The notes: generated from the letters alone by a model not told the origin. Shown: positions 1 to 8,710, numbered from the stretch's first letter. The stretch is 64,000 bases of DNA from Leptotrichia sp. oral taxon 223 (GCF_013394795.1 NZ_JABXYU010000001.1:1674001-1738000); one strand, 5' to 3'. Made by a program: numbers and translations.

Positions 1-1101
1 CATAATTCCAAACACGACGTGAGTTTTTTTGTAATTATAAGGTTCACCCAGCAATTCTCCAATTTCAAAAATTTGCTTGAAGTGATTCTGCTGCCTGTCA
101 TCAGTCAGATAAACAGCTTCGTCTACATTTAATTCATCCCTTCTGAATTTCATTGTAGCCAGATCAGAAGTTGTGTACAAGAAACTTCCGTCTTTTTTCT
201 GCACAATCGCAGGCGGCAGCTTGTCATTTTCAAAAAACACAACCAATGCTCCTTGATCTTCACGTGCAATACCTTTTTTCTTTAATTCTTCCAGTACAGA
301 TGGCATCAGATTATTATAAAATGATTCGCCGTAATAGTAGTCAAAGTTCACGCCAAGCCTGCTGTAGATTTTATTATATTCCTTCAGTGAAATATCAATA
401 AATTCCTTCCACAATTTTTGATTATGCTCATTTCCCAGCTGCAATTTTTTCAGCTCTTCACGTGCTTCATCCTCCAAAGCAGGATTTTTTTTCGATTCTT
501 CAGAAAACAGCACATAAATTCTTTCCAGTTCTCCAATCGGATCTTCTGCATAAGCTTTTTTGTTCAGCCAATTCTTATAGGCCACAATAAGCTTTCCAAA
601 CTGCGTCCCCCAATCCCCAATATGGTTATCAGCAAGCGTATGAAATCCCAAAAACTGTAAAATTCTTTTTATGGAATCCCCAATAATCGTGCTCCTCAAA
701 TGTCCAATGTGCATTCTCTTGGCAATATTGGGAGAGGAATAGTCGATAATTACAGTTTTATCTGTATTCAAGAAGGAAAAATCATATTTTTCGTTTTCCA
801 CTTTTTTTATTTCTTCATTTAAAAAGTTATTTTTCAAATAAATATTAATAAATCCTGGACCTGCAATTTCCAGCTTTTCGATAATATCATTTTCTGCAAA
901 ATTATCTACAAGTGTATTTGCAATCTCTCGTGGATTTTTTCCAATTAATTTTGAACTGACCATCGCAAAATTCGTCTGAAAATCTCCAAATTCCTTTTTC
1001 GTGGAATTCTGAATATCAACTTTTTGCGCATAATCAGCACCAAAAATATTATTTATATTTTTTGAAAACAATTTTTTTAATTTAATTGTCAATAATTCCA
1101 T
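1..1101 (-). CDS. argS: Arginyl-tRNA synthetase, C-terminal part outside window
   Basis: Charges tRNA-Arg with arginine in the cytoplasm. The reverse strand from 1101 is open for 367 codons to the window edge, so the C-terminal third (rest of the catalytic core and the DALR anticodon-binding domain) is missing. Residues 1 to about 110 look like the N-terminal Add-1 domain (GDFQTNFAM, GPGFINIYL). A class I HIGH signature follows at about residues 131-134 within SPNIAKRMHIGHLRST, then ADNHIGDWGTQFGKL, typical of ArgRS. A GGAAAGGA ribosome-binding site lies just upstream of the ATG. A likely promoter on the same strand has TATAAT at 1195-1200 and TTCAAA at 1218-1223 with a 17-base spacer. The gene is divergent from the autotransporter. 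Identity is secure. Confidence 0.97.
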   Translation of the reverse strand, partial: MELLTIKLKKLFSKNINNIFGADYAQKVDIQNSTKKEFGDFQTNFAMVSSKLIGKNPREIANTLVDNFAENDIIEKLEIAGPGFINIYLKNNFLNEEIKKVENEKYDFSFLNTDKTVIIDYSSPNIAKRMHIGHLRSTIIGDSIKRILQFLGFHTLADNHIGDWGTQFGKLIVAYKNWLNKKAYAEDPIGELERIYVLFSEESKKNPALEDEAREELKKLQLGNEHNQKLWKEFIDISLKEYNKIYSRLGVNFDYYYGESFYNNLMPSVLEELKKKGIAREDQGALVVFFENDKLPPAIVQKKDGSFLYTTSDLATMKFRRDELNVDEAVYLTDDRQQNHFKQIFEIGELLGEPYNYKKTHVVFGIM

Positions 1102-1375
1102 TATTTTAAAGTTTTTATCCTTTCCTTTCACAAAATTTACGTTAATTAAGGGATAACGCATAATCCTTTTTTTCTAAAAAATATTTCCTTGCATATTATA
1201 TAATAAATTTAATAAAATTTGAAGTGTTTATTTGTTATTTGGCTGAATAAAAATGTTAAATTTTTTTAATCAACTAATTTTATTTTTTTCATATTTGAAG
1301 GTTGTTTATTAACTATATTCAAATAAAAACTATGAAATATATGTAAGTATTTTTAACATATTATGAAAGTAAAAA

Positions 1376-1404
1376 TTGACAAAAAAAATAAAAAATGTTA
1401 TTAT
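1376..1404 (+). promoter_or_regulatory. Strong sigma-70 promoter of the autotransporter gene
   Basis: TTGACA at 1376-1381, a 17-base spacer and TATTAT at 1399-1404, with a TG at 1396-1397 giving an extended -10. It sits about 50 bases before the ribosome-binding site of the autotransporter. The rest of the 1102-1467 gap is AT-rich; apart from this promoter and the argS promoter on the other strand I see nothing in it. Confidence 0.75.
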
Positions 1405-1467
1405 GTTGTAAATTTTATAAACATAATTTAATACTTCAAAAAAAAATAAATAAGGAGAGAGAGCATA

Positions 1468-3922
1468 CTGTTTAAAGAAACGGAAAGATTTTTAAAAAGA
1501 ATCTTAAAGAAAAAATACAAATATACAAAAATGCTGTTAATAACATTTTTAATGACAGGTGGACTGGGAATGGCAGTGCCAATAACCCCAAATGCAAATG
1601 GAGAATACATTGTAAATTCAGGTACAGGAGATGGAGAAATTTTAGACTTTTCTAATTCATACAATTCACATGGAGTATTTAGGATTAGTGAAGGTAAAAA
1701 ATTTACTTTAAAAGGATATGGAGATATTGATTCGACGACACAGGCACCATTGTTTACACCTAGAACTGCAATAACAGTTACAAATTCAAATACAGAATTT
1801 GAGGCAACAGGTACAGGTTTAGGAGGGGATTCCGTTGAAATATCTGTTCTTCCATCAAAAGAAGCAATTTTATATACAGTAACAGATCCGATTACTGGTG
1901 CAAGTTCCAGTGCTGCAAATCAGAAAGTAACTTTAAAAGATGTATTTATATGGGCACCAAGAAATTCAGCAGAATCCACTGTGAAAGTTGAAGCAAGAAA
2001 TGGGCACGGCATAAAAAATGCGGAACTTAATTTAATTGGCAGTAATGGTTTTAAATCGCAAATTCATTCAAATAATAATGGATGGGTAGTTGAAGTTGAA
2101 GTCGATGAAACAAACGGCGTTTATTCAGAATTAACAGTTAATGGAATAGATAATGGCACTGAAGGTGATGGTGGAACACAAATATTAGGTTTGATGACAA
2201 AACATGGAAAATCTGTTTTAAATGTAAATTTAATAGGCGGAGCATACTGGGGATTAAGTAAAAATAATTCACTTTCTGAACAAAGAACAACACTTAATTC
2301 ATTAAATATAGGTAATAAGTCCTTTATATCATTTGATGAAAATAATGTGACAGAAAGTGACGGAGTAACTTCAATTTATTACATAAAATTGACATCTGAC
2401 GGAATTACTAATGATGGAACTTTAAATAACAGTGGATTAATTCAGCTAACAAACGATTCCAGTAAAGATAAACTTATTTATAGAAGGAAATTATCATGGA
2501 AATAACGGTACTATTGAAATGAATACCGTCTGGAATGCTCCAGGAGATGAAAATGGATCAAATTCAGAATCAGATTTAGTTTACATTACAGGAAATGCAA
2601 CTGGAACAACAAAAGTAGTACCACTTTATATTGACGATACTCCACAAGAAAATGAATTTGAAAATTATATTCCTGGAAATGTACAGCAATTATCACAAAG
2701 GATAAACAGTGTACCAGTTGTAAAAGTAGCTGGAAATTCTACACCGACTACATTTATTGGAACTGCAAGAACGGCTGGAGCGGCAGAGGCTCAACTTACC
2801 AGCAGACAAGTCAATGGTATTTGGGAATATTATTGGACTATTGCACCTCTTGGTAGATCTGGAGCCACTGCTGGAGTGATTGGCGGGGCTGGAAGCGCTG
2901 TTGGTGCTGGTGGTTCAGGTTCGAGTCATCCAATCTATATTATGGCACAGCCGGTGTCAGCTTATGTGTTAATGCCGAAGGTGAATATGGAAATGGGGTA
3001 TTCTTCTGTTGGAACTTTACATGAAAGAAGAGGAGAGAATCGAATATTAGATCTGGAAAATATGACGGCTGATAAAGGGCAGTTGTGGACAAGAGTTTAT
3101 GGCAGCGGTGTGAATGAAAAAGGCAAGGAAAGATTTGAGCGTGAAAGTAATCTTTATGGAGTGCAACTGGGGCATGACTTTAAAATAAATAAGGATAAAA
3201 ATGGAAACAACCATTTATTAGGCGGATATATTTCATATAACAGGGCAAGTTCAGATTTTTTTGACAGATACCGTGCGGAAAATGGAAGAATTTCCGATGA
3301 TAAATATACAGGGAAAGGAAAAGCGGAAAGCATCTCATTAGGAATCACAAAAACAAAATACACAGAAAATGGTTCATATTATGATTTGGTGGGACAAGTT
3401 TCATATTTACAAAATAAATATAAATCAAGAGATGACTATGATGCAAAACAAAGAGGATATGGACTATTATTTTCAGGGGAAATTGGAAAATCAATTGGAA
3501 TTGGAAAAGCTGGGACATTGGCAATTAAGCCGCAGGCACAGTTAATATATCAATATTTGAACACAAAATCATTTAATGACGGGTTGAGAAAGGTAAGCCA
3601 GGATAACAGAAATGGATTACGTGGAAGAACAGGAATCAAACTTTCTTATAATGGAAATTCAGATGAAGGGCGAACAAATACATATTATGCTGTAGCAAAT
3701 GTCTGGCATGACTTTACAAAATATGAAAATAAATACACAAACATAGGTTCTGACAAAGTAACTGAGAAACTTGGCACAACCTGGGGAGAAATCGGTTTGG
3801 GAGCACAAGCGCCATTAGGACAAAAAAGCAATTTATACATCGACACAAGATATGAGCAGTCGTTTGGTAATTCAAGACGTTCTGGATTCAGAGGAACAAT
3901 TGGATTTAAACATACTTTTTAA
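1468..3922 (+). pseudogene. Autotransporter (type V secretion) broken by one frameshift
   Basis: Outer-membrane autotransporter, seen as two reading frames. The first carries the N-terminus and passenger (to 2505). The second carries passenger end, linker and a C-terminal beta-barrel of about 280 residues with alternating aromatic strands, ending in GTIGFKHTF with the terminal Phe typical of barrel proteins. The frame changes by one base between about 2462 and 2480: the first frame ends in YRRKLSWK, while the second reads upstream as FIEGNYHGNNGTIEMNTVW, the usual fusobacterial wording. Removing one base gives about 817 residues. The first ATG (1531) lies inside the signal region. An in-frame CTG at 1468 sits 7 bases after AGGAGAGAG and adds a basic stretch (FKETERFLKRILKKKYK) before the hydrophobic signal, so CTG is the likely start. 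There is no long homopolymer at the shift, so it may be true decay or a sequence error. Confidence 0.82.
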
Positions 3923-3936
3923 TTAAAAAAATTTAG

Positions 3937-3965
3937 TTGATTTAAAGTAAGTTATGTGATATAAT
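3937..3965 (+). promoter_or_regulatory. Antisense RNA promoter, toxin-antitoxin locus 1
   Basis: TTGATT at 3937-3942, a 17-base spacer and TATAAT at 3960-3965 preceded by TG at 3957-3958 (extended -10). No gene follows: transcription would begin near 3972 and meet a terminator hairpin within 30 bases. It therefore appears to drive only a short RNA opposed to the small toxin-like gene at 4032-4112. Confidence 0.65.
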
Positions 3966-3971
3966 GAATTT

Positions 3972-4033
3972 GTAAAACTAACTAACATTGAGGGATAAAA
4001 AAAGAGAGTGGTGCTACACTCTCTTTTCCTTTT
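3972..4033 (+). ncRNA. Putative antisense RNA (antitoxin) of locus 1
   Basis: Predicted transcript of about 60 bases from the 3937-3965 promoter to the terminator at 4000-4027. It carries AACATTGAGGGATAA (3984-3998). The same 15 bases recur with one change at 4128-4142, on the strand complementary to the toxin mRNA leader, so this RNA could pair with that leader directly beside the ribosome-binding site. Its hairpin is also fully complementary to the 3' end of the toxin mRNA. The layout copies RNA II of the par/Fst type I toxin-antitoxin family. Existence of the RNA is inferred from promoter and terminator signals only. Confidence 0.6.
4000..4027. terminator. Bidirectional terminator shared by the locus 1 RNAs
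   Basis: An 11-base stem (AAAAGAGAGTG with CACTCTCTTTT) closes a 6-base loop (4011-4016). T-runs follow on both sides: TTTTCCTTTT on the plus strand and seven T on the minus strand. It would end both the antisense RNA and the toxin mRNA. Confidence 0.85.
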
Positions 4034-4112
4034 ACAGGAATTTTTCAATTAAGTATCTTAATACTTCCAGTAAAATTAGTAAAAGAATTTTGATAGTTTC
4101 TCTTACTCTCAT
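4032..4112 (-). CDS. Small hydrophobic peptide, putative type I toxin (26 aa)
   Basis: 26-codon ORF, too short for routine calling. The peptide starts MRVRETIKILLLILLEVL and ends with a charged LIEKFL-type tail, giving one predicted membrane helix at about residues 7-22. GGGAGGTG (4120-4127) precedes the ATG, with 9 bases between GGAGG and ATG. An extended -10 (TGTTATAAT, 4146-4154 on the minus strand) would start transcription about 27 bases before the ATG, and the terminator at 4000-4027 follows the stop directly. The peptide aligns with the 26-aa product at 52447-52527 (shared IKIL, ILL, LI and terminal F positions). It is downstream of cobC but has its own promoter. A membrane-acting toxin is inferred by analogy with Fst and Ibs; I know no exact family. 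Confidence 0.7.
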   Translation of the reverse strand: MRVRETIKILLLILLEVLRYLIEKFL

Positions 4113-4145
4113 TAAATTTCACCTCCCAACATTGAAGGATAATAT

Positions 4146-4154
4146 ATTATAACA
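4146..4154 (-). promoter_or_regulatory. Extended -10 promoter of the locus 1 toxin mRNA
   Basis: On the minus strand TGTTATAAT reads from 4154 to 4146. The -35 region (4169-4174, TTTTAA) is weak, unlike the opposing antisense promoter. Antisense favoured over toxin is the expected imbalance in type I systems. Confidence 0.55.
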
Positions 4155-4225
4155 TAAATTTTAATCATTTAAAATATATTTTTAATAAAAAATTATAAAT
4201 ATTAAAAATATATGAAAACAATATT

Positions 4226-4825
4226 TTATTTATTAATATAATTAAAATAAATAAAGCCATCACTCATAACCGTCATCTTTGTAATGCTCCCATTATCCAG
4301 CTTGAATTGCCAATAGCCGTCAAGATTATTGAATAAATAATAACTGATTAAGGATTGAATAACACCAGCATGAACTACGACAAGTATTTTTTTATTTTTA
4401 TGTTCATTCTTTATTTTATTAATTTCTGTTACACTTCGTTTTTGCAAATCAGAAAGGCTTTCTCCACCTTCTGCCTTAAAATTTCTCCAGTTATTTTTCA
4501 TTTCATTGACATAATGTGGAAACTGGTTTTCAATTTCTTTGTAAGTTTTTCCTTCAAGTATCCCAAAATTCAGTTCTCTCAGGTTTTCAGAAAAATGCTG
4601 TTTTATATTTTTGTCAATTCCTAAAAGTTCCAGACTTTCCCGACATCTTTTCAAGTCGCTTGAAAATACTATGTCAATTTTTTCATTCATTTTTTCAAGT
4701 TTTTTTTTCGTATTTTTTAGCTGGCTTATTCCAGTTTTATTTAAACTTGGATTTAAATGTCCGTAGTATAGATGTTTTTTGTTGCAATCTGTCTCACCGT
4801 GCCTTATAAATAAAATTTCTGTCAT
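4226..4825 (-). CDS. cobC: Alpha-ribazole phosphatase (histidine phosphatase family)
   Basis: Histidine phosphatase of 199 residues. LFIRHGETDCN near the N-terminus holds the catalytic RHG, FSSDLKRCRES carries the second conserved Arg, ELNFGILEGKTY follows, and VVVHAGVIQSL holds the second catalytic His. The general family also includes phosphoglycerate mutases. The adjacent cobS on the same strand, 48 bases upstream, points to removal of the phosphate from alpha-ribazole-5'-phosphate in the nucleotide-loop step of cobalamin synthesis. Soluble, no signal peptide. Specific substrate is inferred from context; the fold is certain. Confidence 0.88.
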   Translation of the reverse strand: MTEILFIRHGETDCNKKHLYYGHLNPSLNKTGISQLKNTKKKLEKMNEKIDIVFSSDLKRCRESLELLGIDKNIKQHFSENLRELNFGILEGKTYKEIENQFPHYVNEMKNNWRNFKAEGGESLSDLQKRSVTEINKIKNEHKNKKILVVVHAGVIQSLISYYLFNNLDGYWQFKLDNGSITKMTVMSDGFIYFNYINK

Positions 4826-4873
4826 TTATTTACCCTTTCCTTTTTGTTTCAAGTCTCGTTTTATTTTATTTGG

Positions 4874-5641
4874 CTATCTCAGAATAATTCCTAGGAACAG
4901 CACTAAAATTGAAGTTAATTCTAGAGAGGCTCCCATTGTGTCGCCAGTTATCCCTCCAATTTTTTTCCGTACGTTTAACATAAGCAGAATTATAAATAGA
5001 AGCGCAATAAATACAGTGATGGTTCCTTTTGCGCCAATTATAAGAAATACTAGGATATTTGTTAAAACAAGTGAAAAAACTGCTTCAAAAATACCATTTT
5101 CAGAAATTATGTCGTTGCTCATCCCAGATTTTCTGGCATAGTCGGAAAGTCCAGCGTTTATGGAAGTTGAAAGTCTGGCGATAATTGGAGAAATTATGAG
5201 ATATTTTGGGTTTACTGTAATTATTTCTGAAATAAGCATGATTTTTGTGATGAAATATAGAATTAGAGCGACAGTTCCGTTTGCACCGATTCTTGAATCT
5301 TTCATAATTTCCAGCATCCTTTCTTTCTTAGCATAGCTGAAAAGACCGTCAAAAGTGTCGGCTAGCCCGTCAATATGAATTATTCCGACAGTCAGAATTT
5401 CTACAATTGTTAAGAATATAGCAATTATTGTCTTGCTGTAAAGAATGTCTTTTAAATATGCTGCAATTAAAACGTGTGTACAGTATAGAATTAATCCAAT
5501 AATCAATCCAACAAGAGGGAAAAATTTAATTGATTTTCCCAATTTTTTTTCGCTGTAGTCAACTTTTAGTGGGATTGGGATACGAGTCATAAATTGGATT
5601 AGAATAATAAATTGTTCAAAAAAATTTTTTATGTATTTCAT
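4874..5641 (-). CDS. cobS: Adenosylcobinamide-GDP ribazoletransferase
   Basis: Integral membrane enzyme that joins adenosylcobinamide-GDP and alpha-ribazole (or its phosphate) in the last steps of cobalamin synthesis. About 255 residues and 6-7 hydrophobic segments. Family signatures are FMTRIPIPL near the N-terminus, HIDGLADTFDG with its acidic metal-binding motif, MKDSRIGANG, and GDTMGASLELT near the C-terminus. The ORF opens at 5689, but the ATG at 5641 has GGAGAG just upstream and starts at the usual family position, so 5641 is preferred. It precedes cobC in an apparent two-gene operon and diverges from the Met8-like gene at 5819; no cobalamin riboswitch fits in the short gap. Confidence 0.92.
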   Translation of the reverse strand: MKYIKNFFEQFIILIQFMTRIPIPLKVDYSEKKLGKSIKFFPLVGLIIGLILYCTHVLIAAYLKDILYSKTIIAIFLTIVEILTVGIIHIDGLADTFDGLFSYAKKERMLEIMKDSRIGANGTVALILYFITKIMLISEIITVNPKYLIISPIIARLSTSINAGLSDYARKSGMSNDIISENGIFEAVFSLVLTNILVFLIIGAKGTITVFIALLFIILLMLNVRKKIGGITGDTMGASLELTSILVLFLGIILR

Positions 5642-5818
5642 AAGGCTCTCCATTTTTTGTTTTTTATAAAATTTTCTATATTTTATCATTTTTGTAAAAA
5701 AAAATCACGCAATTTTTATATTTTTAGCGAAAAAAATATTATGTCTTAAATCTCTTGTTTTTATAGTTATAATATGGTATTCTATTGTCATCAGACAGAA
5801 AGTGAAAGGAGCATTAAA

Positions 5819-6289
5819 ATGTGGTTTCCATTGTTTATAAATTTGGAAAATAAAAAAGTTCTTGTAATTGGCGGAGGGAAAATTGCAGCCAAGAAAATCA
5901 GGAAAATTTTGGAATATGGAGCGGATATTACGGTTGTGACTGAGGATGTTGCGGAAAAGGGGCTGTTACAGCTGGAAAATATTAAAATTGAAAGTAATAG
6001 GAAAATCGAAAATGATAAAAGCAAAATTGAAAAACTTGTAAAGGGGTATTTTTTGGTGATTGCGGCTACAGACGATGAAGAATTGAACGAAAATGTGGCA
6101 AGAATCTGTGATTCCAATGGGATACTGATTAATAATGTATCTTCAAAGATTAAGATGAATGCAATGTTTGGAGGAATTGTGAAAAATGATGAGTTTCAGA
6201 TTGCAGTTTCTACAGGCGGGAAAAACTGCAAGCGTTCACGTGCTATGAAAAGTGAGATTCAGAAGATTCTTGATAAAATAGAAAAATAA
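5819..6289 (+). CDS. Precorrin-2 dehydrogenase (Met8/CysG N-terminal type)
   Basis: NAD-dependent oxidation of precorrin-2 to sirohydrochlorin, the step towards siroheme and cobalamin. 156 residues from the ATG at 5819, which has AAAGGAG 7 bases upstream; the upstream in-frame start at 5774 lacks one. VLVIGGGKIAAKKI is the Rossmann loop, LVIAATDDEELN the second conserved strand, and INNVSSK and AVSTGGKNCKRSRAMK are typical of the family. It lacks the SUMT methyltransferase half of full CysG, so it is the short Met8-like form. A possible TATAAT lies at 5768-5773. It is followed by hemB at a 58-base gap and diverges from cobS, making a tetrapyrrole locus. A chelatase role is possible but not shown. 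Confidence 0.88.
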   Translation: MWFPLFINLENKKVLVIGGGKIAAKKIRKILEYGADITVVTEDVAEKGLLQLENIKIESNRKIENDKSKIEKLVKGYFLVIAATDDEELNENVARICDSNGILINNVSSKIKMNAMFGGIVKNDEFQIAVSTGGKNCKRSRAMKSEIQKILDKIEK

Positions 6290-6347
6290 GTATTCAAATT
6301 TAGAAATGATAGCTGGAAATAATAAAATGAAAAAAGGTGAAGGAAAA

Positions 6348-7315
6348 ATGTTTAAAAGACATAGAAATTTACGAAAAAATGAAGTTATAAGAAATCTTGT
6401 GAAAGATGTGTATGTTACAAAGGAGGACTTGATTTATCCGATTTTTATTGAGGAAGGGGAAAATATTAAAAGTGAAATTCCGTCAATGCCGGGGATTTTT
6501 AGATATTCGATTGATAGGCTTTCAGAGGAATTAGATGAACTGGTAAAATTAGGGATAAATTCGATTTTACTTTTTGGAATTCCGAAAAACAAGGATGCCT
6601 GTGCGACAGAGGCGTATAATGAGAATGGTGTGATTCAGAATGCAGTCCGGTTTATAAAGGAAAATTATGATAATTTTCTTGTAATCTGCGATATTTGCTG
6701 CTGCGAGTACACAAATCACGGACACTGCGGAATACTTGACGAGAATGGATATGTTAAAAATGATGAAACATTGGAAGTCTTGGCAAAAATAGCACTTTCA
6801 TATGCAGAAGCGGGAGCTGACATTGTGGCGCCTTCTGATATGATGGACGGACGTGTGGAAAAAATTTGTGAAGTTCTGGCTGAAAATAATTTTGAAACTG
6901 TTCCAGTAATGGCGTATTCAGTAAAGTATTCGTCAGCATTTTACGGGCCTTTCAGAGATGCAGCGGACTCGGCTCCTCAGTTTGGCGACAGAAAATCTTA
7001 TCAGATGAACTTTCAGTATTCAAAGGACGCAATAGATGAAGTTGCCGAAGATTTACGACAGGGGCAGATATTATAATTGTAAAGCCTGCGATGGCATATC
7101 TTGATGTAATAAAAAAGGTAAGTGATAAATTTGAAGTTCCGATTGTAGCTTACAGTGTTTCAGGCGAGTATTCGATGGTAAAGGCGGCGGCTCAGAACGG
7201 CTGGATTGACGAAATGAAAATTGTAATGGAACAGATGTATGCGATGAAAAGGGCTGGAGCGGATGCCATTATTACTTATTATGCAAAAAAAGTTGCGAAA
7301 TACCTGGAAAAATAA
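6348..7315 (+). pseudogene. hemB: Porphobilinogen synthase, interrupted by one-base frameshift
   Basis: Condenses two 5-aminolevulinates to porphobilinogen. The frame from the ATG at 6348 gives RHRNLRKNEVIRNLV, a Zn-type cysteine cluster in CDICCCEYTNHGHCG, and AYSVKYSSAFYGPFRDA with the first active-site Lys, then ends at 7076. The rest ([42 protein letters not shown]) is in another frame to 7315. Adding one G to the G4 tract at 7061-7064 restores [19 protein letters not shown] and a normal 322-residue protein. As written, the first fragment lacks the Schiff-base Lys encoded at 7082-7084 and would be inactive. The ORF opens at 6306, but 6348 has the better ribosome-binding site (GAAGGA). Sequence error in a homopolymer or true decay cannot be told apart here. 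Confidence 0.9.
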
Positions 7316-7342
7316 AAAATAAAAAAAGAGAGAGTATAGAGT

Positions 7343-8701
7343 ATGAAAATAGTTATAGCGGGAGCTGGTGTCGTTGGTGAATCGCTTTGCAGTGAATTAT
7401 CAGAAGAAGGGAACGATGTCATCTTAATTGAAAAGGAAGAAAAAGTATTAAATAAGATTATGGAAACCTATGATATAACGGGAATGGTTGGAAATGGGGC
7501 TTCGTATGCAACTTTGCTTGAAGCTGGCGCAGACAGTGCCGATATTTTTATTGCAGCAACAGAGTCGGATGAGTTAAATATAATTTCCTCAATTATTGCA
7601 AAAAAAATTGGAGCAAAATTTACGATAGCAAGGGTAAGAAATCCTGAGTACAGTTCAAATATGCAGTTTGTAAGGAAAGATCTGGGAATTTCGCTTATGC
7701 TGAATCCTGAATTTGAATCGGCGAAAAATATCGCAAATAAACTGATGTTTCCAGTAGCACTGAGTGTAGAAAACTTTTTTGGGCAAAAAGCGAATTTTAT
7801 TTCAATAAGAGTCGAAAAACATAGTTTTTTGAATGGGACACAGTTAAAAAATTTGGAATTTGATTCACAGGACAAAATAATAATCTGCACTGTTAAAAGA
7901 GGCAAGGAGATATTTATACCAAGCGGAGATTTTACAATCCTGGAAGATGATATTATCTATATTGCCGGATCTATTGACGCAGTACGTAAATTTTATGATA
8001 AAGTTGAACAAAGTAATTTAAAAATAAAGTCAACAATGCTTATTGGCGGCGGAACAATTACTCATTATCTGATTGGAAAATTACTGGAAAATAAAAATAA
8101 AGTCAAGGTTATTGAAAATGAATGGGAACGGGCTGAAAAATTAAGCGAGGCATATTCAAAAGCCATTGTAATAAAAGGGGATGAAGCGGATCAGGAATTT
8201 TTGATTCAGGAAGGCATAAAAAATTATGACGCTGTTGTGGTTCTTACAGACAGTGATGAGGAGAATGCCGTTATTTCAATGTTTGCAAATTCCATAACAG
8301 ATGCCAAGCTGATTACAAAGATGAACAGGACATTGCTGCTCCCAATATTGGAAAAAAGCACTGGTACATCAACCGTCGTGCCGAAAAAAGTTATTTCTGA
8401 CATGATAATCAGCGTTGTAAGATCAAGGACTGATATGCGAGGCTCTACAATGAGTTTGCTATACAGGCTTGAAAATCAGGTGGAATTTATCACTTTTGAA
8501 ATTAATGAAAACAGCGCTGCCATTGATGTGCCGCTAAAGGAATTGAAAATAAAAAAAGGAACATTGATTGCAAGCATATTGAGAAATGGGAAAATGATTT
8601 TCCCAGGCGGAAATGACATGATAAAAATTAGCGATAGTGTGATGATAGTTTCAACAATTCCTTCAATAGAAGATTTTGACGACATACTTGAGCGAATTTA
8701 A
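7343..8701 (+). CDS. trkA: Trk potassium uptake regulatory protein
   Basis: Cytoplasmic NAD(H)-binding gating subunit of the Trk potassium transporter, 452 residues. Two tandem RCK units are visible. The first Rossmann domain has VIAGAGVVGESLCSEL at residues 3-18 and an acidic strand end (VILIEKEE); the second starts near residue 230 with LIGGGTITHYLIGKL. Each is followed by a C-terminal RCK_C-like domain (residues about 135-220 and 365-452). The length is usual for the double-RCK form. trkH begins 9 bases after the stop, so the two are almost certainly one transcript and one complex. hemB ends 27 bases upstream. Confidence 0.96.
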   Translation: MKIVIAGAGVVGESLCSELSEEGNDVILIEKEEKVLNKIMETYDITGMVGNGASYATLLEAGADSADIFIAATESDELNIISSIIAKKIGAKFTIARVRNPEYSSNMQFVRKDLGISLMLNPEFESAKNIANKLMFPVALSVENFFGQKANFISIRVEKHSFLNGTQLKNLEFDSQDKIIICTVKRGKEIFIPSGDFTILEDDIIYIAGSIDAVRKFYDKVEQSNLKIKSTMLIGGGTITHYLIGKLLENKNKVKVIENEWERAEKLSEAYSKAIVIKGDEADQEFLIQEGIKNYDAVVVLTDSDEENAVISMFANSITDAKLITKMNRTLLLPILEKSTGTSTVVPKKVISDMIISVVRSRTDMRGSTMSLLYRLENQVEFITFEINENSAAIDVPLKELKIKKGTLIASILRNGKMIFPGGNDMIKISDSVMIVSTIPSIEDFDDILERI

Positions 8702-8710
8702 GGAGTAAAA

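Larger units (their letters stand above)
3984..4142. repeat. Direct repeat pair flanking toxin gene, locus 1
   Basis: AACATTGAGGGATAA at 3984-3998 and AACATTGAAGGATAA at 4128-4142 match at 14 of 15 positions in direct orientation. One copy lies in the putative antisense RNA, the other (read on the opposite strand) in the toxin mRNA leader, ending one base before the GGGAGG ribosome-binding site. In par of pAD1, direct repeats placed this way mediate the RNA I-RNA II contact. Confidence 0.75.

Noticed and set aside
1428-1664. Minus-strand ORF of 78 codons opposite the autotransporter start.
   Set aside because: Shadow of the autotransporter coding frame; no ribosome-binding site, and it overlaps the real promoter leader.
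4355-5141. Plus-strand ORFs of 89-120 codons opposite cobC and cobS.
   Set aside because: Antisense shadows: Phe/Ser-rich products expected from reading Lys/Glu/Asn-rich genes backwards.
5642-5818. Cobalamin riboswitch in the gap between cobS and the Met8-like gene.
   Set aside because: The gap is too short and AT-rich, and none of the conserved riboswitch boxes is recognisable.
7091-7315. 74-aa ORF as an independent small protein.
   Set aside because: It is the C-terminal part of HemB ([30 protein letters not shown]) in the shifted frame.
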